Shown piece by piece: positions 44,411-55,941 of a stretch of DNA of 64,000 nucleotides. How positions within the stretch are numbered: the stretch's first letter is position 1; each line of letters starts with the position of its first letter. This stretch comes from Trema orientale (lineage: Eukaryota > Streptophyta > Magnoliopsida > Rosales > Cannabaceae). Where the stretch lies: contig JXTC01000049.1 of NCBI GenBank assembly GCA_002914845.1, forward strand, positions 1,019,284 to 1,083,283, written 5' to 3'. The notes under the pieces are model-generated. The model made no database searches and was not told where the DNA came from. It was given only the letters and a program-made list of their open reading frames with translations. Made by a program: the position numbers and the translations under genes.

Positions 44411-47251
44411 ATGGTGGGTATTTTCTCTAGGTTCTCTGTCAGCAGAACTGGCCATAGAAGAAGCCAGAGTGCCCTTGTAAGATCTCTATTCACATTTTTT
44501 TCATCTGGGTGTTTTTGTATTATTTTTACAATTTCGTGAGATGTGTTTTTATCACTTGTGAATCTATAGTAACTGTGTTTAAGGCTCAGGTATGAATGAA
44601 TCTTTCTGTTGGAATAGTTTTTTGATTGCCGGCTTTGGACTTGGGTTGACTTTTTTCATTGGGGGTCTTATAATGGGTGAAATGTGGTTTGAAGTTTGAT
44701 CTGGTCTTGTATTGTGAATATTTTTTCAAGATCTAACCTCATTTAATTTTTGGAAATTTTTTGCTGGTCTGATTTATTTTTAAATATTGCGACTTCCTTG
44801 TGAAATTGTTTGACTTTTGGCTATGTTATTGTAGATTGAACTGCTTGATCCTGGATTTGTACTATTCTGTTTTGGTTATGATCCTAATCCTGATGCTTTT
44901 AACTGGATATTGCATTACAAACAAGAATAGAGGATTTATGGTTTCATTTGCTATATTCTTAGTTTGTTCAAAATTCTCATGCTTAATGACTTTATTTTGA
45001 CCATTTGGAAACTGGTATTAGATTTATAGATCTTGCTTTCAATTGGGTGTCTTCGAACTCTTGTTGGGTCCGGTTATATTAGTTTCTTCTTTGCTTTCTA
45101 GGCCTTGTGAGTAAAATGAGGACATAAAGACACTTTTAACATGTGGTGGTCTGATTTCCCCGGCATGACATGATTGTCTTGCTCAGAATGAACTTTGATA
45201 TGCTTTGCATGGTTCAGGTTGAGAGGGAAGTAGTGGCCCCTGCTTCGGATACTACTGGTGCTCCAATTGCTATTGCATCTTCTCATGGGATTGAAGTAGC
45301 AGTTGAGTTTAAACCAGTTGAACACCCAAATGAGCCACTTGATAATGACAGACCGATTCAGTGCCCATTACCCGAACCTTCAATTCTTAATGTAAGCTTA
45401 TCTTTTGTTTTCCTTTTAAGATTTGTTTTGGTTTAAATGTGTATCTTTTCTATTGTTGTTACCCGACACACATCTCATGAATCTGTTTCTTTTCTCTTTT
45501 TCATTTTATTTTCCAAAATGCAATAACTCTTCAGTGTGGATGGTTTAATTTAATGCGGAATTTGGATGTTATGCATGTATGCTAGTCTGACTTGAGGTAG
45601 TAAATTACAGTCAGTGTGCACCCTTGGATATTCAGCTTTCAATCACCAAGCTATGTTTGAAAGGCCTATTTTGCTGATCATTGAAATTTATTGATGGTCT
45701 GGTTGCAATTGTATAGTTTAACATAGGCATTGAGATTTACTAGTTATGAATCAGGACCAAGTATTGTTACATTGTTACGAATTATCTGGTTTGACCATCC
45801 ACGTGGCACTGTTTGCTGAAGCAAGATGCAATAATTTACTTCCATTTCAGTGTAAACAGATTGTCTACAAGTCACAAGAAGCTCACAAATAAAGTGATAA
45901 GCCTCCATTACGTTTTACCTATTCTAGGAGGAAGCATAAGCAGAATTAGGAGTATGAGATATTGACAATATGACCCGTCATGTACTGTTTCTGGGGTAGT
46001 TTTGCTGAGGTCATGGTTTGTTGAGCTAGGAATACTCTAGAGCCATTTGAGAGTTTGTTAGTAGAGAGAGTTTTATGTAAGGGAAGGAATGAGGGGGAAA
46101 AGGGCATGACCATTGTATGAGAGAAGAAGAAGAGCTTTGCTCTGTGGGAGAAAACCAGGTTCTCTAATTCCTGGTTATGTTTTCATTATTCAGTCAATAA
46201 AATATCCCTCTTTCTTCCCTTAGTTCTAGTCTTAAATACACAATCACGAGTTTGGATCTATCATAAAGTTCCATTATAATTTTCCTTTAAATTAATCATA
46301 CAGAAACTCAATTTCTTAACCACCATCCATTTTTCCTGTTTTCACTTCTTTGGTTTTAAGTAAACATTGCTGCTAAGTGCTAATCACTACCATTTACAGC
46401 TCTTTCAGTTTGTGGATCTGAGTATAGGAGCTTAATTGTGATACATACCAATCAGGATTGGTTGAAGATTTAGCTGTTAATTCCTTTGTTCGTTTTTCTT
46501 TAAACTGTAGAACACTTAAAATGAGTTTTTCTGGAAGGCATGTGTGCCAGTGAAAGGAGATTATGGGTATATTTTTAAGGTTCAGAGCAGTAGATATTCC
46601 TGGTTGTTGAGTTCACCACGATTGAGGTTGGATTATAGGGCCTGGAAGGACCAAACAAGTGTAGGATTAGATCCTTGCTTGGTGAAAACACCTTTTGTTG
46701 TTGTGAGAAGAAAAAGTGAGGTGGAAGAAAAGAAAGTAATGTCAGTCATTTTAATTACTTTAATCCATAGATTGTTTGTTTTAAACTATTCTTTGCCCAC
46801 TAAGAGCTCTAAGGAATCAATGATGCAACATTATATTCCTCTCGAAAGTATTCAGTAGAGTAGGTAGCCTGGACTTTGTGTTGCTTGTGTATATCACTAG
46901 GCTAGCTAGCCCAATCAAAAGATTTGCTTTACTGCATGGAGGTTTTTGGCACGGAATATCACTTTTATGTGTTATTAAGCTTCTGTAAAACTGTTTTGCT
47001 CATAAGATTCTTATGGTGAACTTTTGAAACTTCAGGATGGCAGAATATGGAAGGAGCGGGTATCTGCGACGGTTCGTCAGAGAGGCGATTTGCCAGTGAT
47101 GAAGGAAGGAGAGTCTCTTGAAGCTGAGGATGCTGGGACGAAACCCAAGTCAACACAAACTCAAGTCAACCGCATGATTCTACCATCTCTGAGCGCCCCT
47201 GAACATGATCTTTTAAACCTGCTCAAAGAATGTAATGCATCTGGGATCTGA
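44411..47251 (+). CDS. Plant protein of unknown function, 3 exons, 151 aa
   Basis: Coding exons are 44411-44476, 45218-45391 and 47036-47251, with GT-AG junctions all in phase 0. The protein starts MVGIFSRFSVSRTGHRRSQSAL, a basic Ser/Arg-rich N-terminus after Gly-3. The middle segment is GIEVAVEFKPVEHPNEPLDNDRPIQCPLPEP. A charged segment follows (DGRIWKERVSATVRQRGDLPV), and the C-terminus is SAPEHDLLNLLKECNASGI. No signal peptide, membrane segment or catalytic motif is visible. I recognise this as a type of small protein shared across seed plants, but I know no function. The clean splice sites and conserved-looking ends support a real gene. The ATG at 44411 is preceded by an A-rich run. Intron 2 is 1.64 kb and may hold an LTR remnant near 45,950-46,270. 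Confidence 0.8.
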
Positions 47252-47335
47252 ACAAAATCTTGGTACATTTTTTCTTTACGGAAATAATATTAGTCGAAAA
47301 ATTTTCATTCATACATAAATAATATATAATAATTT

Positions 47336-47488
47336 GGATGTCCTTCTAAATAATTTCCTCTCTATGCCTCATATTTTTTTTTGGTTTCTATTTTCTTGTA
47401 TCTGTAAATGTTGGATGTCTGGATGTCCTTCTATATAACTTCCTCTCTATGCCTCATATTTTTGGTTTCTAACTTCAGGTACCTGTAA
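47336..47488 (+). repeat. Tandem duplication of about 74-85 bp in the 3' UTR of the 151-aa gene
   Basis: GGATGTCCTTCTA(A/T)ATAA at 47336 and 47421 begins two copies that share CTCTCTATGCCTCATATTTTT and TTGGTTTCTA. The period is 85 bp. It lies just after the stop codon at 47251. Confidence 0.8.
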
Positions 47489-47489
47489 G

Positions 47490-48250
47490 TCTCTCATCAT
47501 GAATTTATACCTCGTTTATGTATGTATATTCAAGCAAATGACATAAAATTATATATATACATATATATTTTTTCTTTTTTAATGGTTTCAGCCTTACAGA
47601 AATATTTTTTTTATGCAAGTCACAGGTTGCAGATTCACTATTTCTTTTTCAATTGTTTTTGACGGTACTAAATATTGTACTAGTTTAATGAAAGGTATAT
47701 ATATCGAGAAGGTTGTTATGCATTATTTGGAGAGAAGTATTATACTGAGCAATTCCAAACACCCGCACTCAAAGTGGTTAAAAGGTGGAGGGTCATGTAT
47801 ACTATTTCTCTCCCCAAACTATAGGATCTGTCTTAATGTGGGCTTTTGGACTTTGAATGTGCTATTACTATCTCCGACTGAAATTATATGTTTTCCTAGA
47901 GAAGTGCTAGCACAACTTTATTCTCCGTCTTATGACTAGATAACTTCTACTGAAATATTTCGCATTTCACATGTTAATTATAATATATATTATTAAGTAT
48001 AATAGATTCTACGTGTCAAACATCAAGACAAACAAGAATTGAGACAAGAGAGTGAATTTAACAATTCTCATTACTTTAATTTGATTTTTGAATTTTTTAA
48101 TGCTTAATTATTTTTATTACTTTGAACACTTTTCTTTTAATTTTTTTAAATCTCAATTTGAGTCCTTGATATGCATAGTTTGATATAAAATTGACACAAT
48201 TCAAAGTTCATAGACCAAATTGAAATGAAATAGTATATATTGCTCTTAAT
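47490..48250. other. Intergenic region, no gene seen
   Basis: A possible 3' UTR tail of the preceding gene, then AT-rich DNA. The 108-codon frame at 47,613-47,939 has no recognisable domain and no transcript signal that I can point to. Confidence 0.4.
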
Positions 48251-48254
48251 TCTT

Positions 48255-48625
48255 CAAATGGAATAATATCAATTTTATACTGTGTATATTGATACTTTGT
48301 TCAAATTGTACCTTATATTTTAGTTATTATCAATATTGACTTTTAAATTTTAAATCTGTTATAAATTTATACTTTAATACCAATTTAAAATAGTTAATTT
48401 ATTAAGATGTCGTTTATAAAACTGAAAATAAATTTATATAAAAATTGATTCGAGAATAAATTTATTAAATCATCTTGATAGATTAACTGCTATAAATTAG
48501 TATCAGACTATAAATTTGTAATAAATATTAAATCTAATGGTCAATGTTGATAATAATCAAAACACAAAGTATAAACTGAATAAAGTGTCAAAATATAAGG
48601 TATAAAAGTAATATTATTCCTGAAT
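48255..48625. mobile_element. MITE family B, copy 3
   Basis: Aligns block by block with copy 1 (25313-25689): TGATACTTTGTTCAAATT, TTATTATCAATATTGACTTTTA, AATAAATTTATTAAATCAT, TAAATTAGTATCAGA and TGTTGATAATAATCAAAAC. The arms are mirrored as in copy 1. Confidence 0.7.
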
Positions 48626-48858
48626 TCAAATTATCAATGAATTCTCTAAGCCCACCTATTGTAAAGCCGGTTCTATCTACAATAATACTCGGTTCTCCTG
48701 AATAAGAATAAAAACTATGTTATCTACGGTTAAAGAATCCATTGCTCAAGAGAAAAAGAAAAATTCCAATAACTCTCTGAGTTCAGAAAAATGCAACATT
48801 TCTTATATTTTTCTGGGGAGTTGTAAAATAACCCATAATATATAGATGGGCACCAATT

Positions 48859-49079
48859 AGTAGGTATTTTTTTTTTTAACCTATACATAGGTATCATTTT
48901 GACCAATTAAAATTTATCCGGCACATTTTTTTTATAATAAAAAGTAAGAGAGAAATAGCATTAATAATACACGTCTTTTCATACATATCATTATAACCGT
49001 TGAATCACTGTTAGATGATGATCTAATAACTAAAAAAAATACTTATACATAAGTAAAAAAAAAAAAAATTACCTACTGG
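48859..49079. mobile_element. MITE family C, copy 2
   Basis: AGTAGGTATTTTTTTTTTTA at the left and the reverse complement of TTTTTACCTACTGG-like sequence at the right. Inside are GACCAATTAAAATTTATC and AACTAAAAAAAATACTTATA, matching copy 1 (5724-5963) in reversed order. Confidence 0.6.
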
Positions 49080-49399
49080 ATTGACAACATATATATGTAT
49101 ATATACATATTGGTAAACAAAAATATCCCATTATAAAAAGATTAATTGCTCATACGGTTTCCAATGCAAGCACATGATGAATACTTTAGTATTCTTCTAA
49201 CAAAAATATGTATTATAATTAAATAAAATATTTTGACATGATAAATTAACCACAATGACAATACAACCACACATTTATAATTTATTGGCCAACTATTGAC
49301 TAGAGAAAAGCACTGAATAAATGCATAAATATGGAGACCCACTAAGTCCATGATGCTCTTGTTCCTATTGAAAGGAACTTAAGTGCATGTGACTGAGTC

Positions 49400-51383
49400 C
49401 AAGCCTCCCTCCTTCAGACATGATCCAGGTTCTTCGGTCTTCAAAGGCTTTTCAAATTTGTTTCAGAGCATTTGTCCTTGACAGGGAAGTGAACAACAAC
49501 TCCTTCGAAGTAGCGAGCAATCTGGATGCGCCAAGTGTGTAGGAATCCACACTCCCTGGAAGTTGGAATTGGTTGCTACCATAAATTCTTCTGCACACAG
49601 TTCTCAATGATGAAATTGAGAACTTGGAGAGATAATAAACCACCAACAAATCAAGCTCTGGGAGTTTCTGTTGCCGCAGAATGTAATCAGACTGGCTGAT
49701 TAGAATCATCTAATGAACTTGGATTTTACCTCGCCTGGTAATTAGACAAAACTGTAAACATCATTATCATCTACTATAACTCGTCTTCTTTCTGCAAATT
49801 TCTTCAGAAGGGGGCACATATTCGTCATCATGCTTCAAAAGCTCTCCATTTCCACTACGAAGGCAGACAAGGAAGAGGTATGGATAAAACGCTATCTTAT
49901 CTGCAACTGTGCAACAATTTGAGAATGAAAGTACCGAATAGTTCAAGATTTGAAAGCTGACCAAAAACGTTAAGGAGACACAGCAGCATAAAGAAAAAGT
50001 GATAAAGTTTAATCTCACACCTCTAAAACATGAGCTACTCTCAAACTCTTGTTGTCCACTTGTGTACAATAAGATGATGCTCATAGAAAGCACAACAATA
50101 AAGCCACATATTTCAGATATGATGCCTTCACCACCATGGGCATCTCAAAAGACTGCCTTCACCACATATTTCAGTTCAACATGTAAGCTTAGCCATTAGG
50201 ATACACATTTTATTAGTGACACTAGGCTTTACATAATAAAAGAAACTAAAAACCAATTTCCTATATGATCAGATAGATAAACTGAGATGATATCCTCGGT
50301 CCTGGGAAATAAAAATGACAATATTAACCGGGTTAAAAATGTGTCCAAGAGTGAATTCCTTGAACTAAGAAGTCTTTTTCGGTTGAGAGACTTGAAAAAA
50401 AAAAAATTGTTATCAGGCTCATCTAGGTGCAATATAAGTTAACAAGCATTCTCTTTGAGAAGGTTAATCTTCCTTGAATCCTTTTAACTCTCTGTGCTCC
50501 AGTATAATCAAGTGTGGTAATACAGATAGTAATTAACTATTTGATTTCCTTAGATATAGAGTACAGCTCCAAGAAGAGCATTTTCTCACCGATCATTTCT
50601 TTAAGTGCGTTCAGTAGGGTTGGCAAAGCTGACAAATCCAGAACACTTGGTTTTCCAGTCCTCTTCATCTTTAACAACCTAAGATGTTATACAAAACTTA
50701 AATTTCAGGTACCATTGAAAAGAACAAAAGAGAGGAAAATAAAACACAAACACAAACATAAAATAATCAGGATTTAGGAATCCATTCCAAAATTCGAAAA
50801 ACAAACACACACAAGTTGAGCTAAACTAGTCAACACTGAGATGCTTACCACTTTAATCCCACATGTAACAAGAACTAGAAACAAAATACATAACTGATAC
50901 AACCAAAAAGACATCAAGCAGCATAACAATTGGCATAATTAACCTAAGGGGTTCTTGTGCATGGACACATGCAGAAAATCCTCCACTAATTAAGTCAAAT
51001 ATTCTGACAGTACTGTCTTCCAACAATTTTTATGAAAGATTTATAAATTAATTTGGTTAAAAACTTGACCATTCATGAAGTAAACATATGTTCCGCCAAT
51101 TCAAGAAGTAATTTACACAGGCCATCCATGACACAACCAACTTACTCTCCAATTATCCATCATTCAAAGACTTTGATGTGATCTGGCATGAAATATATAT
51201 TATGAATATTAATTAAACAATTTTGCAGCTTTCACCAACAGTATGAATACCAAATAAGAACAATAAGAAGATATGTATACGAAACACTTAAAAGTACCTA
51301 AATGAGGTCTTGAATGGGGAAAAAATGATTTAGCCTCACTGCTTACCATGCGAAAAAAGGTCTTTATCTACCATGCATCAAAG
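49400..51383 (-). other. Region downstream of INTS3, with possible 3' UTR exons
   Basis: Several splice-like signals lie here on the minus strand. A strong donor GCATG|GTAAGC is at about 51,345. An acceptor CATCTTAG is before about 50,683, followed by a donor ATCG|GTGAGA at about 50,595; between them one frame reads PSVLDLSALPTLLNALKEMI. Further open segments occur at about 49,452-49,709 and 49,767-49,910. They could be 3' UTR exons of INTS3, alternative coding exons, or another small gene. I cannot join them to a supported reading frame. Confidence 0.35.
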
Positions 51384-54356
51384 CTAACGCCTTGCGTCTT
51401 TGCATGAAACATTTCTAGAGAAGTTACTTAATACATCAACATCACTTAAACCATGTGCACTAAAATAATCTAATAACCACAATAGGGCAGAATGGTTTAT
51501 CATGATTCCATCTTTATTAGCTATCACTTCAGTGTTGCTACCAAGTTTTTCTGAAAAAACAGCCAAACTATCAAATAACATCGAGGCATTAGAAGCGGTC
51601 CATGTAGCAAGAACAGCACCCGCAAAATTCTGAAAAGCAATATTAGGTAATGACATGATGGTTCCAACAAGCTCAGGTGTGGGTGCACAAGAGCTGCAAA
51701 GTGTCAGAAGACCTCCAACTGCAATGGAACTTGTATTTTCGTCTAATTCAGCACCTGAACAGAAGAAGTTCATAATTATCTTCTCCACTTGAACTTTCGA
51801 AACTGCAAACTCTGATCTAATCAAACCCCATACCTTATGTTGCTGCATACAGCCCCAATTCAAAGAACTTTTAATAATATTAGAAATAGTTTCACTATTT
51901 GTGCCAAATATGGAGAATTTCTTTAAGCTAATCTCAAACTGGATCTCAAGAAGATGATTGTGATCCAGTTGATCCACAACTAGCCTGATTAAGTCTTCCT
52001 CGCCGACTGATAAATCTGAAAGATGACAAAAGACACTACAAAACAAGTTCTTCAAGTTTTTCCTCTCCCATCTAGAACAAGAGATTATGTCAGAATAGAG
52101 GAGTTTTGACAGAGGTGTATCAACTTCTTTTGAGCATATAGAAATCTTATTACTAATGAAACATCTGTAAGCAGCAATGGCACTATTTACCAACTTCGAG
52201 ATGGGTATTTTGTCCATTTCAGAACTACGGCTAGTCATTTCATGGCAGTGTTCTCTTTTGGCATCCAAAAAAGTATGAAAGCCATCAACATGAAAACAGA
52301 ATAAATTTAACTTTGATTTACTCCCTCTAACAGATTTGTCAGCAATCATTTCATATACCGAGCAATTAGCCATGTGTTCCTCATAAGCTAGTCTTGATGC
52401 ATATGACAATAACCGTGCCCCAACTGGAAAACCATTCCTTGCCCAGAACAGAAGCATTTCTTGCATCCTCTGATGTTGAGAAAAAATAAAGAATCGAATT
52501 ATTACGGCAGTGGGAGACGCTATCTCATCATCGTAGTCAGGATCATCTTGAGCAAATTCCAAAGGAGGAAATAGTTTGTATCCCTTTAGTTCCAATAGCT
52601 TGGTTATATTAGAAGATAAAACTTCAAGATGAGTTGAAACACATCCAGATCTTTGGTTATCAAGATCTATGAAAAACGATAATAATCCTTCAAAAGTCTT
52701 GAGACAAATTTTATTCGATGTCTTAAATGCTTCTTCAAATTTCTGAACCAAATTCTCCATAGTATCAATTTGAAGATAAGTTGCTGATCTATCTGAAGTC
52801 AAAACTGACGCATCAGAAAGTTTCCCGACAGATCCACCTTTCTTTGAATACAAAGGTTGTCGTTCTGGGGATGGTGTTGGAGTTCCCAGGTCGAAAGAAC
52901 TTTGCGACCCCAATGGTGTTGCAGACTGATGGGTAAGACCTGATGAATTTAAGCCTTTATCGACTTCTAGCTTCCTACCAGAAAGAAAACTTACAAGCCT
53001 TTCTTTCAGAAAAGGTGAAAGTGCAGCACAAGAAAACAAGACATCTAATGAGTGGATAACTCCTCTCTGTACTATTGTCTTAAATGATAGTGAGACACCT
53101 TTAACTATGAGATCATTGCGCTCCACGTCATAGTTGTCCACAAGAAGGAACAAGAATTCAAGAAGAGTGTGAGTCATATCAACATATCCTGGTATGGAGT
53201 TTACCATCAATAGAAATGCAGGCTCAATATTCATGATATTGTCTACTTTATCGTCAAAGAAAAGCCAATCATAGAACAGAGCAAGCTTCACATTGGCTTC
53301 AACATAATTTTTTGTACAAGATTTTAGCAGCCAACCTACAACTGCCCATCTTGGAATAACTTCTGACCGAATGATTTCATTAGGTGGGTGGTGTCCACAA
53401 CATACAAAGCGAACAATGTCACTTATCACAGTCTCTCTGTCTGGCCCACATAAAAACTTCTTAGTAAACCATGTCTGGTGGCGTTTTTGGCTCCCCAACT
53501 TCACATGTGTCAGCAAGAACCTCAACTGGGCCTCCATCTCTGGAGTAATCCGAAGTAAAAAGTACCTACTAGATGTCCTGGTGCAGTACAGTTGTGAAAT
53601 ATCCGAAAATTCTGGAGCCTTAAACTCACCCGGGTTGAATATCAAATCCTTCCATATAGCTCTAATCTCTGGTACATGAACCAAATCTTGTAAAAGTCGA
53701 ATGAGATCTCTCCCAATCTTCAGACACAAATGGAACTTTTCCTTCAACATTCTAACACAAAACTCAATCTCTAATCGCTTTAATGACTCTAATTTTGGGT
53801 TGGGAATTAACCTGCAATGATCAGCTAACAACCGAAGATAAGTGTATAAAGTGCTTGTTAAAATCATTGGTTCTGCTTCTAAAAGACAATCCCATTTCGT
53901 CGAAATGACATTCAACACCTCAAAACACAACCACAAATTGCCATCACTAAAATCTCCACCAATGATTTGCCTCAATAAACACACTAACATATCATGGAAA
54001 CCAACTGCTGAAACGTCGATCATTTCCTTACAAACCCAAATCAACTGAATTTTCGCCGAGTCAAAAAGTTTTACGAACAATTCATCAACAACCTTGATAA
54101 GCATACCAACAAATAACTGATACCCATCAGTCACAATGGCATGTAAGTGCTTAATATGGGTTTTGGCCAAATGGGGTTCGCATAAAACCCCATAAACTAT
54201 TGCACGGTTGAGCTGCAAGTACTCTTCTGAGTTTGGTATTGCTAGTGAAAATGGGGGTTTCAGCGTTTGCTCAAGCAGCTCATAGGCTTGTCTCAGGACG
54301 TGTTCAGTTTGATTTTCCGCTTCATGGGAAGTGATTACCATTAGTTTTGAAGCCAT
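51384..54356 (-). CDS. INTS3: Integrator complex subunit 3 homologue, 990 aa, one coding exon
   Basis: INTS3 is a nuclear scaffold subunit of the Integrator complex, which processes snRNA 3' ends and terminates RNA polymerase II transcripts. In animals it also forms the SOSS single-stranded-DNA sensor with SSB proteins. The N-terminal half (about 30-440) carries the INTS3-type helical domain (formerly DUF2356): QAYELLEQTLKPPFSLAIP, then GYQLFVGMLIKVVDELF, VEANVKLALFYDWLFFDDK, IEPAFLLMVNSIPGYVDMTH and LLEFLFLLVDNYDVERNDLI. A Ser/Thr/Pro-rich linker follows at about 474-515 (GTPTPSPERQP), then a HEAT-like helical C-terminal domain. Length is close to human INTS3 (about 1040 aa). The ATG at 54356 is preceded by an acceptor-like GCAG, so the leader is probably spliced. 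The uninterrupted coding exon is noteworthy. The C-terminus may be extended by alternative splicing. Confidence 0.87.
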   Translation of the reverse strand: MASKLMVITSHEAENQTEHVLRQAYELLEQTLKPPFSLAIPNSEEYLQLNRAIVYGVLCEPHLAKTHIKHLHAIVTDGYQLFVGMLIKVVDELFVKLFDSAKIQLIWVCKEMIDVSAVGFHDMLVCLLRQIIGGDFSDGNLWLCFEVLNVISTKWDCLLEAEPMILTSTLYTYLRLLADHCRLIPNPKLESLKRLEIEFCVRMLKEKFHLCLKIGRDLIRLLQDLVHVPEIRAIWKDLIFNPGEFKAPEFSDISQLYCTRTSSRYFLLRITPEMEAQLRFLLTHVKLGSQKRHQTWFTKKFLCGPDRETVISDIVRFVCCGHHPPNEIIRSEVIPRWAVVGWLLKSCTKNYVEANVKLALFYDWLFFDDKVDNIMNIEPAFLLMVNSIPGYVDMTHTLLEFLFLLVDNYDVERNDLIVKGVSLSFKTIVQRGVIHSLDVLFSCAALSPFLKERLVSFLSGRKLEVDKGLNSSGLTHQSATPLGSQSSFDLGTPTPSPERQPLYSKKGGSVGKLSDASVLTSDRSATYLQIDTMENLVQKFEEAFKTSNKICLKTFEGLLSFFIDLDNQRSGCVSTHLEVLSSNITKLLELKGYKLFPPLEFAQDDPDYDDEIASPTAVIIRFFIFSQHQRMQEMLLFWARNGFPVGARLLSYASRLAYEEHMANCSVYEMIADKSVRGSKSKLNLFCFHVDGFHTFLDAKREHCHEMTSRSSEMDKIPISKLVNSAIAAYRCFISNKISICSKEVDTPLSKLLYSDIISCSRWERKNLKNLFCSVFCHLSDLSVGEEDLIRLVVDQLDHNHLLEIQFEISLKKFSIFGTNSETISNIIKSSLNWGCMQQHKVWGLIRSEFAVSKVQVEKIIMNFFCSGAELDENTSSIAVGGLLTLCSSCAPTPELVGTIMSLPNIAFQNFAGAVLATWTASNASMLFDSLAVFSEKLGSNTEVIANKDGIMINHSALLWLLDYFSAHGLSDVDVLSNFSRNVSCKDARR

Positions 54357-55400
54357 GTGAGGCTTCTAAGCTGCACCAAAAAATGACTTCAAGTAGTAAA
54401 CACTTGAATTTGGCTTGTGTGATAGTAAAATCTGAAGGGTTTTTCCGGTAATAAAATTCGGAAGCTCTGAAATTACCTGATGCTCGTAGAATATAGACTT
54501 AAAAATTGAAACTGTGTTTGAACATAAGGTATAAGCTTCACGCCAGGACTAGCAACAAGCAAGAAAACTCCTTTGAGATGAAGTTTCCATTTGTTCTTCT
54601 ACCACCTCGAAACACTATCGGGCAAAAGGACTAGCTGCTAACTATCTCCTGAAGAACACAGAAAGCACTGGTCAAACCAAAATTTAGACAGAGAAAAATA
54701 TGGCGAATGCTTACAAGCTAATAACAAATCAGCATAACAAGCTCACAAGTTACTACCAGAATGAATTGGTCAGATAAGAAAATTTCTAAAACTAAATATG
54801 TCATTTATGCTTGAAAATGAGATTCATCTAAGGTAACCCAAATCAATCATTCAAGTTAAAGAATAAAGTTAGAATCCCCAAGCATCAAACCTCCAAATCC
54901 ATCCACTCGATCGGAGCACAAAACAACATTTATTTTTGTCAACAAATTATTACTACCTAGGATTGGAATTACCTCTGTTCGTGTTTGTACCGTATACACC
55001 AACAAACTAGCCCTTATCCCATTTTTTTTTTTTTTTTTTGGGTTTTCGATAACTGAAATTCTTAAAAGTAGTACAATCTTTCCATAAAGCTCGTTCATAT
55101 TCCAAGCAACAAATCCCAACAACCCAAATCAAGCAGAACTCACTCACTCTCTCAGAGATTAAAATAAAATATGAAGAAAACTTGTAATCAATAAGAGAGG
55201 GAGAGAGAGAGTACATGTCTCTGGCTGGCTTCATGGCTGTGGTGGCTCCACATAAGCTCGAAATTAATGGGAAGAGAGAGGAGACTGCTGCGCCGAGAAG
55301 ATTTGGGACTCCTATGGCCACCGGGGTATTCTCGCGACACCACTTTCTGGTTTCCAAGCCAGAGGAGAGAGAGAGAGAGAGGAGCGAAGATGATCACTTT
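54357..55400 (-). promoter_or_regulatory. Spliced 5' leader and promoter region of INTS3
   Basis: On the minus strand a donor-like CATCAG|GTAATT lies near 54,476 and an acceptor-like GTGCAG just before the ATG. Another donor-like CAGAG|GTAATT lies near 54,972. A GC-richer block at 55,215-55,400 contains an open frame (METRKWCRENTPVAIGVP...) that ends at a possible donor. It could be a first exon with an upstream ORF. A GA microsatellite lies at 55,362-55,381 and a poly-T run at 55,022-55,040. Confidence 0.4.
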
Positions 55401-55941
55401 AGCGTTTCTTTTCTGTTTTTTTTTTTCCCCTGAATTATTGGGGTTGTAACGATTTGGTCCCTAGCGTTTTAATTTCTGCAATTAAATTCCTAAACTATTT
55501 GAGGGAAAATACCAAATATATCTCACGTGTCTTAGCAATATTTTTCAAATTATAAATACATCCTCTCAGATTGTGAACTCGAGCCAAAGTTGTGTTGTAA
55601 AATGATACTAATATGCTTAGTCAAAATTAATCAAATAATATCCTTAGTTTAAAGGATAACGCTAGGGTCCTAATTAATATACCTTTATTTTCAATAGACC
55701 ACGGGATCCAAACTAAATTAAATCATCAAATCTTATACTAAATACAAATGCTTATAACCAAATTAGATGAAATTCTATTCACTCAAAATAATCACAAAGA
55801 TTAAAATCTAATTGGTTAAAGGCAAAAGCCAAATCTAATAGCCAAAAGGTAGGTAGACTTAGTCAAATAATACACCATACAGTTCATACTCTATAATTTT
55901 TAGTAATACTTGATAATCTCGTTATAACATTCCATTAATAT

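Noticed and set aside
45950..46270. Possible solo LTR in intron 2 of the 151-aa gene
   Set aside because: A purine-rich stretch and CAGTCAATAAAATATCCC resemble a copia-type LTR end, but ends and target duplication could not be defined.
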